Shown here: positions 7,054-15,624 of the stretch, piece by piece
How positions within the stretch are numbered: position 1 is the stretch's first letter
How the letters are laid out: every line of letters starts with the position of its first letter
NCBI GenBank assembly: GCA_014534425.1
Contig: JACVRN010000034.1
Location: forward strand, 1 to 43,703
Source: Pyrinomonadaceae bacterium
GTDB taxonomy: Bacteria; Acidobacteriota; Blastocatellia; Pyrinomonadales; Pyrinomonadaceae
Length of the DNA stretch: 43,703 bases
Direction of reading: 5' to 3'
Notes under the pieces: model-generated
What the model saw: the letters and a program-made list of their open reading frames with translations, nothing else
Databases searched by the model: none
What the model was told of the DNA's origin: nothing
Position numbers and translations under genes: made by a program

Positions 7054-9255
7054 TTAACGAACGCTGACCGTCACGTTGTTAGCTTCGAGCGCGTTGCCCG
7101 TGGCGCGTTGCAGTTCGGCTATAGCCTTGTTCAAGTCGGTCTGCGCGCGCAGTTCGTTTCCGCGTGCGGTCGTTAAAGCCGTCTGTCGCTCCAGCACAAG
7201 AAAGAGCGTTGACTGGCCCGCGTCGAATTTTCGCTGCTCGCTCTCGTACTGCTGCTCGCTGGCCTGGCGTGCGGTGGCCGCCGCGCGAAGCTTGGATTCG
7301 GCTGTACGCACGGCCTGAAGCGCGTTGCGAACGTCAATCTGTATCAACTGCTCAAGCTGAGTGCGCTGCGTTTGAATGCGCTCGCCTTCAACGAGCGAGC
7401 GTCCCAGTTGCGCCTCCGCCGTGCGATTGCGAAGCGGCAGGTTAAGCTGCACGCCCACGCGAAAGTTGTTGTAGCGATTGGCGGCCAAGTTCTGTAGCGA
7501 CTGCGTGTAGCCTCCAACCAGATTATCCGGTATGGAAGTTTGAGCAGGCGGAGACAGTGGCGGCAGCCCTTGAATCGCCAGAAGCTCGTTGAGGCGCTGG
7601 CGAATCTCTATGTTCGAGCTTGTCAGAGGATTCGCCGTGGGGTCAGTCACGTTCAGCGCTCCGGCTGCGCCCACGACTCCGTAACTTCCTATCAAGTCGA
7701 CCTGCGGCTTCGTCTGTTCACGATAAAGGCGCTGGTCAATCTCGTTTATGGCCTGCACTATGTCGGACTGCTTCAACTCTGGACGATTCTTGAGCGCAGT
7801 ATCTATGGCGTCAGGCAAAGCAACGGGCGGCGCGTTCAAATCAACAGGGTCGGTCGGAATAAGAGAGACGTTCCAGAGCGGCGACTGTCGATTCTCGGCA
7901 ATCAGGTTCTTCAGATTATTCTCGAAGCGGTTGACATCTTCGAGCGCCGTGTAAACGCTCTGCTCAAAGCCTGAGACCTGAGCTTCAGCCGCTACGACAT
8001 CAATCGGGGCGAGCATGCCTTCGGCCACCAGCCGCTTGTTATGCTCAAGCTGAGCGCGTGCATCACGCACGGCGTCGCGCTGAATCTGAAGATTCCTGAG
8101 CGCGAAGACCAAATCCCAGTAAGCGCGCTGAACAGCCGTGATGGTTTCAATGGCTCGCTGCCGGAACTGCGCGTCCGTCAAGCTCAAATTCTTCTTCGCC
8201 ACCTCAATCTGTCGGCGGTTGGCGTCAAAGCGCAGGCCGCGAATCAGAGGCTGCGTGTAGCTGAAGGTCAGCGCCGTGGGATACTGCGGGTTGAGCGCCG
8301 TGAACTGGTTGTTGGTCGTCAGCCGTATGCTAGAAAAATCTACGCGATAGCCTCCGCCATATTTCGGCGCGAGTCCCTCGAAACGAAACGTGCCCGTGAT
8401 GTCGTACTGCGTGACAGACCCCGTAGAGCTTCCGCTCAGGAAACTGGTGGCAGGCGTCTCAGTCCTCTCGTAGTAGGAGAGCGACGAAAAGCGCGGGTCG
8501 TAAACTCCGCGTGCGCCAAGCAGGTCGAACTCTGCAATGCGAACGTTCTGGCGCGCGACCTCTATGTCCTTATTGTTGGCGAGCGCCATGCCTATGGCTT
8601 CGCGTATGGAGATGGGGCGCTGCTCCGTCATGTCCACGCCCACGCGATTGAGTTCGGGGAATGGCCCGGTCTTCGCGCGAAATTCGGGCGCGACCGCAGG
8701 TACTGCTGGCAACTGGTTCGGCGCTGCGCTCGGAACACTCTCACGTCCTGGCTGCTCCTGGGCTGCGGGCGGTTGGACGGCGGGCGCTTGCTGCTGCGTG
8801 GGCTTCGCGGGCTGCGTAGCGCCCTGCTGCGTTGCGGGCGCGCCCGTTGTATTCGTGCCCGAAGGCAGGCTGTCCGAAGTCGGAATAGCCGTCACGCTCG
8901 GCGCTCCGCCCTGCGGCTGTTGCGGCTGTGTAGCTGGAGCGGGGCTTGTGCCACGGCTCTGCTGGTCTGCCTGCGTAGACGGCTGCACGCTCTGTTCCGT
9001 CTGCCCTTGCGGCGTCACGGGGCGCGCGTTCGAGCCTGGCGCGGGAGCTTCCGTCTGCGGCTGGTTGCCGGAAGGCGCTATGTTCGTGCCGCCGGTGGAA
9101 GAGGGCGGCGCAGTCTGCGTTGGAGGCGTATTGGCGGAAGGCGCAGGCGTGACGGGCTGCGCTGGCTGCGTCTGCGCTTGAGCAAACACAGGCAGGCACA
9201 GAAGCGCCAGAGCCATCACAAAGCGAAGTGCTGAAATTTGACCGGAGAGTTTCAT
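7054..9255 (-). CDS. TolC-family outer membrane efflux protein with a Pro/Gln/Thr-rich N-terminal extension
   Basis: A 733-residue outer-membrane channel subunit for the RND pump encoded just upstream. I use the ATG at 9255 (MKLSGQISALRF) because it starts a clean signal peptide ending VFAQAQ. Residues about 25-200 are a low-complexity stretch of Pro, Gln, Thr, Ala and Ser, far longer than in E. coli TolC (about 490 residues in total). The OEP fold starts near 225 (ISIREAIGMALANNKDIEVARQN) and shows its two internal repeats: long helical hairpins (RAQLEHNKRLVAEGMLAPIDV and ESEQRKFDAGQSTLFLVLERQ) separated by beta-strands. The second hairpin's FDAGQST turn is the family hallmark. The start lies 13 bp after the pump stop codon, so it is last in the tetR-MFP-RND-tolC operon. 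The extension may span peptidoglycan or be disordered. Confidence 0.9.
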   Translation of the reverse strand: MKLSGQISALRFVMALALLCLPVFAQAQTQPAQPVTPAPSANTPPTQTAPPSSTGGTNIAPSGNQPQTEAPAPGSNARPVTPQGQTEQSVQPSTQADQQSRGTSPAPATQPQQPQGGAPSVTAIPTSDSLPSGTNTTGAPATQQGATQPAKPTQQQAPAVQPPAAQEQPGRESVPSAAPNQLPAVPAVAPEFRAKTGPFPELNRVGVDMTEQRPISIREAIGMALANNKDIEVARQNVRIAEFDLLGARGVYDPRFSSLSYYERTETPATSFLSGSSTGSVTQYDITGTFRFEGLAPKYGGGYRVDFSSIRLTTNNQFTALNPQYPTALTFSYTQPLIRGLRFDANRRQIEVAKKNLSLTDAQFRQRAIETITAVQRAYWDLVFALRNLQIQRDAVRDARAQLEHNKRLVAEGMLAPIDVVAAEAQVSGFEQSVYTALEDVNRFENNLKNLIAENRQSPLWNVSLIPTDPVDLNAPPVALPDAIDTALKNRPELKQSDIVQAINEIDQRLYREQTKPQVDLIGSYGVVGAAGALNVTDPTANPLTSSNIEIRQRLNELLAIQGLPPLSPPAQTSIPDNLVGGYTQSLQNLAANRYNNFRVGVQLNLPLRNRTAEAQLGRSLVEGERIQTQRTQLEQLIQIDVRNALQAVRTAESKLRAAATARQASEQQYESEQRKFDAGQSTLFLVLERQTALTTARGNELRAQTDLNKAIAELQRATGNALEANNVTVSVR

Positions 9256-9268
9256 ACTCGAATAAACT

Positions 9269-12200
9269 TTATTTACTAAACAGCCCAAGGAAAGAGGCCG
9301 TGGCCGTCGCAGCCTTTCTTCTGGCCCAGGCAAACGACCCCCTCACTCTCGTCCCGATTGCGCCCCACACGCGGCTGTGCCCAAGGTCGTCAAAGAGCGA
9401 GTAGAAGACAGGCACGGCCAAAAGAGTTAAGAGCAGACAGAGGCTCTGCCCGCCTACAACGAGCACGCCTATGGAGCGATTGGTTCCAGCGCCGGGGCCG
9501 CGTGAGAGCACAAGCGGCATCATGCCCGCCACGAGCGCGATTGTCGTCATCAATATGGGACGCAGGCGGTCACGGTTCGATTGGACAATCGCCTCGTAAC
9601 GATCCATGCCTCGCGCTCGAAGCTCATTAGTGTGGTCAATCTGCAAGATGGCGTTCTTCTTCACCACGCCGAAGAGCAGCAGCAGTCCCAGGCCCGAAAA
9701 GATGTTCACCGTCTGACCCGTGAAAAGAAGACTCACGATGCCAAACGGAATTGCTAGCGGCAGCGTCAACAAAATCGTGACAGGGTGAATGAACGACTCA
9801 AACTGAGCGGCCAGCACCATGTACATGAAGACGAACGACAGAACTATGGCGAGCATGAAGTAGTAGCCCGCGCGCCCTAATTCTTTCGAGCGTCCTGCGG
9901 TTCCAGTCTTGTACGCGGGGTCGACGTTCAGTTCTTTGACGAACTGATCCATGCGCTGAAGGACTGCTGCCTGCGAGCCGCCGGGCCTGACGTTCGCCAG
10001 AAGCGAAACCTGTCGCTGGCGGTTCAAGCGGTCAATCGCAGACGGCCCTGTGCCCTCTTCTATTCGCACCAGATTATCCAGCGACACCCAGCCGACTTTT
10101 GTAGAAGGCACAATCATTCGGCTCAAGCCTTCGACGCTCGTGCGGAACTCGCCTATGGCGCGCACGCGCACGTCGTATTGATCCGTGCCAGCGTTGAAGG
10201 TGGAAACTTCCTGCCCCGCAACGAGCGTGTTCAGCGCCTGCGCTATGTCGCCCACGCGCACGCCCAGGTCTGCGGCACGCGCGCGGTCAATCACCACACG
10301 AAGCTCAGGCTTTCCTAAAATCAGGGTCGAGTCGGCGTCGACCACGTCCGGGATGGTTCTCATCTTGGCGAGCAGTTGTTCGGAGTACTGCGTCAGCTTA
10401 TCAAGGTCAGGCCCGCCTATGACGTACTGAATGTCAGCGTTGCGGAAGCCGCCGCCGGAGATTGCCGCGACCTGCTGAACGCTGGTGCGAAGCTCCTTCG
10501 GATAGTTCTGCAAGATTTTGCGCGCCTCGACCATCAACTGTTCCTGCGTGCGGTCGCGCTCTTTAATATCCTTGAGCTTGACGTAGATTGAGACGTTATT
10601 GACAAGCTGCTGCTGCCCGCCGCCGATTGTCACCAGGGTGTCTGTGACGCCGGGCAAGCCGCGCAAATCTTTCGCAATCTTCTCGACCAAGGCGTCCGTA
10701 GCCGCGAGCGTGTAGCCTTCGGGCGCACGCACGCTCACTTCAAACTGCGACTGGTCGTCAACGGGGAGAAAGTTCTTGCCCACGAACATGAAGAGCGGAA
10801 AGATGCTCACGATGACTAAGGCGCAAAGAGCGACCACAATCCAGCGATGCGCGAGCGACCACTTGAGCATGGCCGTGTAGGTTTTATCAATCGGGCGATA
10901 CCAGCGAGACTCTTTAGAAGAATGCTCGGTTCTGGGCACGTCGGGCTTGACGGAATCCGTGCGGTGCGTCTCGTCCTCGAACCAGGGATTATCCTCTACG
11001 TTCTTTGAAAGCTCCGGCTCTGCGGCCACGACGCGCGATTCATTCGCCACTGCAACCGTGTCATCGCTCTCCGAAGGCTCGCTGCCAACGTCAGCCGGAA
11101 GCGGGTCGTCCTTTCGCTTGATGAGACGAGCGGCGAGCATGGGCGTCAAGGTGAAAGAGACTATGAGAGAGACGGCTATGGCGAAGCTGGCGGTCAGTCC
11201 GAAGGAGGACATGAAGCGGCCCACTATCCCGCCCATAAATCCTACGGGCAGGAAGACCGCGAGCAAGCTCAGCGTCGTCGCCATGACGGCGAGACCGATT
11301 TCCTTTGTGCCTTCAATCGCGGCCTGAAACGGCGGCATCCCCTTCTCTTCCACGAAGCGGTAGATGTTCTCTAAAACCACAATCGCGTCGTCAATCACTA
11401 TGCCTACCATCAGCGTCAGGGCGAGCATGGTGATTTGATTCAGGGTGTAGCCCATGGCCGCCATCAGTCCGAAGGTGGCGATGATGGAAGTCGGAATCGC
11501 TATGGCCGCGATAAAGGTCGAGCGAATGCTCCACAGGAAAATGAAAACGACTATGGCGGCGAGGATGCCGCCCTCTACAAGGTGCGTCTCTATGGATTCG
11601 AGCGAGGCTTTAATAAAGAGCGACTGGTCTCCGACTATCTCCGTCTTAAAGCCCGGAGGCAAAGTAGGAGTAATCTCTTTCAGACGTTCTTTGACAGCGT
11701 CGGCGACCGCGACGGTGTTCTGCCCTGACTGCTTGGAGACGACGAGCGTCACTGCGGGCTGACCGTTCAGCTTCGCAGACGTGCGCTGTTCTTCCGCGCC
11801 GTCCTCTGCGTAGCCTATGTCGCTTAGCTTCACGGAGTAGTTGCCGCGCGTGGCTATGACTACATTATTAAACTCGGCTGGATTCTGAATGCGCCCCATA
11901 GTACGCACGGTCAATTCGCGTGCGCCTTCGTCAACGCGGCCACCCGGCACTTCCATGTTCTGCAAGCGCAGGGCTGCTGCGACCTCTGAGACGGGGACGT
12001 TGAAGGCGCGCATCTTGTCGGGGTCAACCCAGATTTGAATTTCGCGCTCGCGCCCGCCGACAATGTCAACGTTGCCCACACCGTTGATGGATTCGATGCG
12101 CTCCTTAATGCGCTTGTCCGCGATGTCTGTGACTTCGCGCAAAGAGCGAGGCGCGGAAACGGCTATGCGAAGAACGGGCGCGGCGTCCGTGTCCAGCTTC

Positions 12201-12589
12201 TGCACAATCGGCTGCTCTGCGGTTTCCGGCAGGTCAGCGACAATGAGGTTGATTTTATCTCGCACCTCCTGCGCCGCGATGTCTGCGTTCTTCTCCAGAA
12301 GGAAAGTGATGAAGACCTGCGAGACGCCTTCGACAGAGGTCGAGCGAAGCTCGTCTATGCCACTGATGGTATTGACAGCGCCTTCGACCTTGTCAGTTAT
12401 CTCTGTCTCAATCTCCTGAGGGCTGGCACCCGGATTTATGACCGTCACGGTAATCGTAGGCAGGTCAATCTTCGGAAACAGGTCGACCCCCAGAGACTTG
12501 AAGGAGAAGATGCCGACCACCGTCAGCGACAGAATCAACATCGTCGCAAAGACCGGACGCCGTACACAGATTTCAGCAAGCTTTTGCAT
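9269..12589 (-). CDS. RND efflux transporter, AcrB/MdtB-like inner-membrane pump
   Basis: A 1106-residue proton-driven RND pump. The start is the ATG at 12589 (MQKLAEICVRRPVFATML); no clear ribosome binding site precedes it, and a heptamer hairpin begins 14 bp upstream. It has the usual two-fold architecture: TM1, a large periplasmic loop (FPKIDLPTITVTV...), TM2-6, TM7 (WIVVALCALVIVSIFPLF), a second loop and TM8-12. The proton-relay pair is present in GIVIDDAIV (TM4), and the TM10 Lys in VVKKNAIL. An odd hydrophilic acidic linker of about 75 residues (about 505-580) lies before TM7 on the cytoplasmic side. The pump works with the adaptor lipoprotein (upstream) and TolC (downstream). Substrates are unknown; drugs, bile-like compounds or aromatics are all possible. 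Confidence 0.93.
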   Translation of the reverse strand: MQKLAEICVRRPVFATMLILSLTVVGIFSFKSLGVDLFPKIDLPTITVTVINPGASPQEIETEITDKVEGAVNTISGIDELRSTSVEGVSQVFITFLLEKNADIAAQEVRDKINLIVADLPETAEQPIVQKLDTDAAPVLRIAVSAPRSLREVTDIADKRIKERIESINGVGNVDIVGGREREIQIWVDPDKMRAFNVPVSEVAAALRLQNMEVPGGRVDEGARELTVRTMGRIQNPAEFNNVVIATRGNYSVKLSDIGYAEDGAEEQRTSAKLNGQPAVTLVVSKQSGQNTVAVADAVKERLKEITPTLPPGFKTEIVGDQSLFIKASLESIETHLVEGGILAAIVVFIFLWSIRSTFIAAIAIPTSIIATFGLMAAMGYTLNQITMLALTLMVGIVIDDAIVVLENIYRFVEEKGMPPFQAAIEGTKEIGLAVMATTLSLLAVFLPVGFMGGIVGRFMSSFGLTASFAIAVSLIVSFTLTPMLAARLIKRKDDPLPADVGSEPSESDDTVAVANESRVVAAEPELSKNVEDNPWFEDETHRTDSVKPDVPRTEHSSKESRWYRPIDKTYTAMLKWSLAHRWIVVALCALVIVSIFPLFMFVGKNFLPVDDQSQFEVSVRAPEGYTLAATDALVEKIAKDLRGLPGVTDTLVTIGGGQQQLVNNVSIYVKLKDIKERDRTQEQLMVEARKILQNYPKELRTSVQQVAAISGGGFRNADIQYVIGGPDLDKLTQYSEQLLAKMRTIPDVVDADSTLILGKPELRVVIDRARAADLGVRVGDIAQALNTLVAGQEVSTFNAGTDQYDVRVRAIGEFRTSVEGLSRMIVPSTKVGWVSLDNLVRIEEGTGPSAIDRLNRQRQVSLLANVRPGGSQAAVLQRMDQFVKELNVDPAYKTGTAGRSKELGRAGYYFMLAIVLSFVFMYMVLAAQFESFIHPVTILLTLPLAIPFGIVSLLFTGQTVNIFSGLGLLLLFGVVKKNAILQIDHTNELRARGMDRYEAIVQSNRDRLRPILMTTIALVAGMMPLVLSRGPGAGTNRSIGVLVVGGQSLCLLLTLLAVPVFYSLFDDLGHSRVWGAIGTRVRGSFAWARRKAATATASFLGLFSK

Positions 12590-12602
12590 AAATAAAAATC
12601 TT

Positions 12603-12677
12603 AAGCAATCAGCTATCAGCAATCAGCAGTCAGTAAAAGCAAGAAGCTGATGGCTGACTGCTGACGGCTGATTGCTT
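12603..12677. repeat. Heptamer-phased hairpin (ATCAGCA type), inside the efflux operon
   Basis: Left arm 12603-12633 is a run of degenerate 7-bp units around AATCAGC; right arm 12647-12677 is its reverse complement with 5 mismatches in 31. It fills almost all of the 87-bp gap between the adaptor stop codon, which it touches, and the pump start. The arms could form a strong stem in the operon mRNA. Confidence 0.88.
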
Positions 12678-13936
12678 TATTGCCTGACGGGCATGCCGTC
12701 GCTCAATAGCTCTACGTTGCTGGTGGCAACGGGTTCGTCTGCGGCGACGCCGCTTTTAATCTCAACCAGGTCGCCTTCCGTCTGTCCTAGCTGCACTATG
12801 CGCTGCTGCGCTATGCCGTCCTTGATGACAAAGACGCGGCTCGTCCCGCTCTCGGTTTTCACGGCACGCGCGGGCACAAGCACTGCAGGGTCGCTTTGCG
12901 GCAGCAGTATGCGTACTGTGGCGAACTGTCCCGGCTTCAGAAGGTCTTCGCTGTTCTCAACTTCGGCCTCTACGGTCAGCGTGCGCGAGTTCGGCGTCAC
13001 GCTCGGAGAGATGTGATGCACGCGCCCGCTAAAGGTTCTATCAGGATAAGTGCTCACGGTAACCGAAATGCTCTGGCCCGCCTGTATGTTCGAGACGGCC
13101 TGCTCCGGCACGTCTATACGCATACGCAGGGGGTTAGTCCGCACGATGGTCGCAATCTTTGAAGAGGGCGTGACGTACTCGCCCACGTCCGCCGGTCGGT
13201 CTGAGACGAAGCCAGCGATGGGCGCGGTGACGATGGCGTCCGCGATCGCCTTGCGCGCGGAAGCTACCTGCGACTGCGCTGCTTCGACAGCCGCGCGAGC
13301 AGTCTGAATCCCCGCATAGCTTTGCTGAGCCTGAGTGCGCGCGGCTTCAAGCTGCTGCTGCAACTGGTCTCGCTGCGCCTTCTGCTGGTCGTAAGCCGAG
13401 CGCGACACGTCGCCGGACTCTATCAGGCGCTCGAAGCGGCGCAACTGCTTTTCGGCCAACTCAAGCGCGACGCGTGCGCTCGCCACTTCGGCCACGCGCT
13501 CTACGTTGAAGCTCTGGCCCGGTCTGAGGCCGAGACGTGCTTCGGCCTGCCTGACCTGTGACTGTGCCTGCGCTACTTGCGCTGTGGCCTGGTCAAGGCG
13601 TATGCGAGAGTCGCGGTCGTCAAGGCGTACGAGAACCGCACCCTTCTGCACGAAGGTTCCGAGGTCTACGCCGACGCTGATGACCTTGCCGGAGGTGGCG
13701 GGCGCAACGTCCGTCTGCTCGTCTGCGGCAAGGCTGCCTGTGGCTTCAAGAAAACGCGGCAACTGGCGCAAGATGGCCGGGGTGGTCGTCACTTCGACGA
13801 CCATCACCTGCTGCGGCTGAGTGTTGGCGCTCTTGCTCCCCTCAGCCTTCGAGCGGTTACAGGCGACCGCCAGAAGGGAGAGACTCAAGAGAGCTAAGAG
13901 AAACGCTAAAGCTTTTACCTGTGTACGGGAGATCAT
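12677..13936 (-). CDS. RND periplasmic adaptor (membrane fusion) lipoprotein
   Basis: A 419-residue adaptor linking the RND pump to TolC. I start it at the ATG at 13936, which overlaps the TetR stop (ATGA), giving translational coupling; the longer open frame upstream lies inside tetR. The N-terminus is a lipoprotein signal, with lipobox LAVAC placing the acylated Cys near residue 27. The domains follow in order: a beta-barrel/lipoyl half (VAPATSGKVISVGVDLGTFVQKGAVLVRLD), a coiled-coil hairpin (about 110-230, rich in Gln/Ala/Arg), the second lipoyl half (APIAGFVSDRPADVGEYV), a beta-barrel (LRMRIDVPEQAVSNIQAGQSI) and a membrane-proximal domain ending SDGMPVRQ. It acts in the periplasm, anchored to the inner membrane. 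Confidence 0.92.
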   Translation of the reverse strand: MISRTQVKALAFLLALLSLSLLAVACNRSKAEGSKSANTQPQQVMVVEVTTTPAILRQLPRFLEATGSLAADEQTDVAPATSGKVISVGVDLGTFVQKGAVLVRLDDRDSRIRLDQATAQVAQAQSQVRQAEARLGLRPGQSFNVERVAEVASARVALELAEKQLRRFERLIESGDVSRSAYDQQKAQRDQLQQQLEAARTQAQQSYAGIQTARAAVEAAQSQVASARKAIADAIVTAPIAGFVSDRPADVGEYVTPSSKIATIVRTNPLRMRIDVPEQAVSNIQAGQSISVTVSTYPDRTFSGRVHHISPSVTPNSRTLTVEAEVENSEDLLKPGQFATVRILLPQSDPAVLVPARAVKTESGTSRVFVIKDGIAQQRIVQLGQTEGDLVEIKSGVAADEPVATSNVELLSDGMPVRQ

Positions 13937-14700
13937 TTCGACTGTTTCTTCTTCGTCTGATTTCGACCGGTGTTCGTTCTTCGAGCAGGACGCACGCGCC
14001 CCCGCGAGCGTTCGCCTTCGGGCAAAGTGATGCCCTTGAGTAAAACCTCTGTAAAGGAGCGCGCGGCCTCTTCGTTGGAAATGCTGAGGAGCCTGCGCTC
14101 GGGATCCCACAAGTTGTTGTTGAGCGAGTGGTGAATAATTGTGCCTATGAAAGTGCGTACTATGACGCGCGCGTCAATGGAGCGCATGGCCCCGTCGCGC
14201 TGCCGCTCTTCGATGTAAGCGCCCAGGAATTCGTAGAACTGTATGACGGTTCGCTCCCAGAACATCTGCGCCAACTCGTGCCCTTCGAGCGCCGCGTACA
14301 GCAGAAGGCGATGAAACTCCTTGTCGTCCTCGTGATGCTCAAGAGCATGAAAGGCAAGGCCCTCGAAAACGGCGCGGTCGTCCTTGCGCGCGATGGCCTC
14401 GCCCACGACTTCGTGCGGATTCTCTATGCCGCCCTCGCAGGAGACGTGGTCTATGATAGCGCGGTAAAGCTCTTCCTTGGTGGCGAAGTGGCGGAAGATT
14501 ATGGCCTCGGAGACGCCTGCGGCGTGCGCTATCTCCTTGGTGGTCGTGCCGCGAAAGCCGCGCTGGGAAAAGAGCTTGACGGCGACGCGCACAATCTCGC
14601 GGCGACGCTCTTCCGCCGAGAGGCGTGCGCCCTGCGGCGCAGTGGGCGCGGGCGGCGCTTCGGGCACACTCTGCTTTGAGGGGGTAAGTTCTTTGCTCAT
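13933..14700 (-). CDS. TetR/AcrR-family repressor of the efflux operon
   Basis: A 255-residue regulator. After a Pro/Ala-rich tail of about 27 residues comes the TetR DNA-binding domain (about 28-75): RREIVRVAVKLFSQRGFRGTTTKEIAHAAGVSEAIIFRHFATKEELY, a textbook helix-turn-helix with the FRHF recognition helix. The C-terminal ligand-binding half is helical and not conserved enough to predict a ligand. The last Lys/Arg-rich residues (RRTNTGRNQTKKKQSK) are unusual and might add non-specific DNA contacts. It is the first gene of the operon, its stop overlaps the adaptor start, and a 16-bp palindrome lies over the promoter 23 bp upstream, so autorepression with ligand-induced release is the likely mode. 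Confidence 0.92.
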   Translation of the reverse strand: MSKELTPSKQSVPEAPPAPTAPQGARLSAEERRREIVRVAVKLFSQRGFRGTTTKEIAHAAGVSEAIIFRHFATKEELYRAIIDHVSCEGGIENPHEVVGEAIARKDDRAVFEGLAFHALEHHEDDKEFHRLLLYAALEGHELAQMFWERTVIQFYEFLGAYIEERQRDGAMRSIDARVIVRTFIGTIIHHSLNNNLWDPERRLLSISNEEAARSFTEVLLKGITLPEGERSRGRVRPARRTNTGRNQTKKKQSK

Positions 14701-14722
14701 CTATATTCTCTGCTGACGGTAA

Positions 14723-14762
14723 AAGTAAGTACTTACTTACCACCTTCCCTGTACGCTGTCAA
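14723..14762 (-). promoter_or_regulatory. Efflux operon promoter with TetR operator
   Basis: A perfect 16-bp palindrome, AAGTAAGTACTTACTT, occupies 14723-14738. A consensus -35 TTGACA reads on the minus strand at 14762-14757, and a 17-bp spacer puts a poor -10 (TAAGTA) at 14739-14734, inside the palindrome. A bound TetR dimer would therefore block RNA polymerase directly. The TAAGTACTTA core resembles operators of AcrR-type regulators. Confidence 0.68.
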
Positions 14763-15074
14763 GCGCAGGCGGGTTTCAGGAAAAGTAACTTTGGCGCGAC
14801 AGTTATTTGACGAAAAAGCCTGTACTGTTAGCGACCTTTGCGCTATCTTTACACGTACCTTTTCGCAACAAAAATGGTAAGCGGCTCCCCCGCCCTTTTC
14901 ATTATCCAAAGCGCTCTTTTACATGCTTTCGATAGTGAGCGGGCGGTGTCGGCACATTGTTTGCTCTGGATTGGCGGGAGCGAGCCAATTTTTCTTCCCG
15001 CAAGGCGTGCGCCGATTTTCGAAGTAGCACGGGGCGGAAGATAAAAATTTCAGAATGTTAAGGAGAACTTAGAG
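14763..15074. other. Gene-free divergent region
   Basis: About 310 bp lies between the efflux promoter and the DUF883-like gene. The open frame at 14838-15044 has no family likeness and no ribosome binding site, and I do not call it. A good Shine-Dalgarno (AAGGAGA near 15060-15066) precedes the ATG at 15075. No convincing -10/-35 pair was found for the rightward operon. Confidence 0.5.
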
Positions 15075-15524
15075 ATGTCACAGGATTTTTCTTCAGGCAG
15101 ATCAACCCCCGGTCAGGGAACTGGCGGCGCGGGCACAGGCGCGACAGACGCAGGAACGACGCGCGATACCGGCACCACCTCAGGCGCAGGCAGCGCGGGC
15201 GGCCAGAGCTTGACCACTAGCGGCGGCGCGGGCGGCGGACAGAGCAGCGCAGGCGGAACGGGCGCGGGCACCGCGACCGGCCTTGCACAGACCGCGCAGG
15301 AATATGGAAAGAAGGTTGCCGAGGCCGCCTCTACCGCCAGAGATTACGTCACGGACAAGGTGAGCGTGGTCGGCGACAAGATTGGCGAACTACGCAACAA
15401 GGATTTCTCCGAAGTCGCCAATGATGCCAAAGAGTATGCGCGGCAGAATCCGGGACAGGCGCTCCTCATCTCAGCCGCCGCAGGCTTCGTGCTGGGACTC
15501 CTGATTCGCGGAACCAGAAGATAA
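15075..15524 (+). CDS. DUF883/ElaB-YqjD-like membrane-anchored protein with Gly-rich N-terminus
   Basis: A 149-residue protein. Residues 1-75 are low-complexity Gly, Thr, Ser and Ala. Residues 76-120 are an amphipathic helix (TAQEYGKKVAEAASTARDYVTDKVSVVGDKIGEL), and the C-terminus ARQNPGQALLISAAAGFVLGLLIRGTRR is the single tail anchor typical of DUF883 (ElaB/YqjD). In E. coli, YqjD and ElaB are inner-membrane proteins that bind ribosomes in stationary phase. The start has a strong AAGGAGA. It is first of three co-directional genes that match the order of the enterobacterial yqjD-yqjE-yqjK group, so a stationary-phase or envelope-stress role is likely. The Gly-rich half is not in E. coli homologues. 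Confidence 0.78.
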   Translation: MSQDFSSGRSTPGQGTGGAGTGATDAGTTRDTGTTSGAGSAGGQSLTTSGGAGGGQSSAGGTGAGTATGLAQTAQEYGKKVAEAASTARDYVTDKVSVVGDKIGELRNKDFSEVANDAKEYARQNPGQALLISAAAGFVLGLLIRGTRR

Positions 15525-15529
15525 AAAAG

Positions 15530-15602
15530 GTGCTGAGGACTGAGTACTGAGTGATGAGGAAAAGCTTTTCAACTCAGTACTCAGCACTTAGTACTCATCA
15601 CT
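15530..15602. repeat. Heptamer-phased hairpin (ACTCAGT type)
   Basis: The left part reads as 7-bp units GTGCTGA-GGACTGA-GTACTGA; the right part as ACTCAGT-ACTCAGC-ACTTAGT-ACTCATC. The two are imperfect reverse complements around an AAAAGCTTTT centre. It begins within 6 bp of the upstream stop codon and ends 9 bp before the GGGAGG ribosome binding site of the next gene. Confidence 0.85.
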
Positions 15603-15624
15603 TTTCAAATGGGAGGCACAAGCG

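Noticed and set aside
8041-9234. Long plus-strand open frame (397 codons) antisense to tolC
   Set aside because: It is Arg/Leu-rich, has no family likeness and exists because the Pro/Gln-rich tolC stretch has few antisense stops; the tolC frame has clear domain structure.
12603-12677. CRISPR array from the short repeated units
   Set aside because: Units are 7 bp with no unique spacers, and the second half is the reverse complement of the first.
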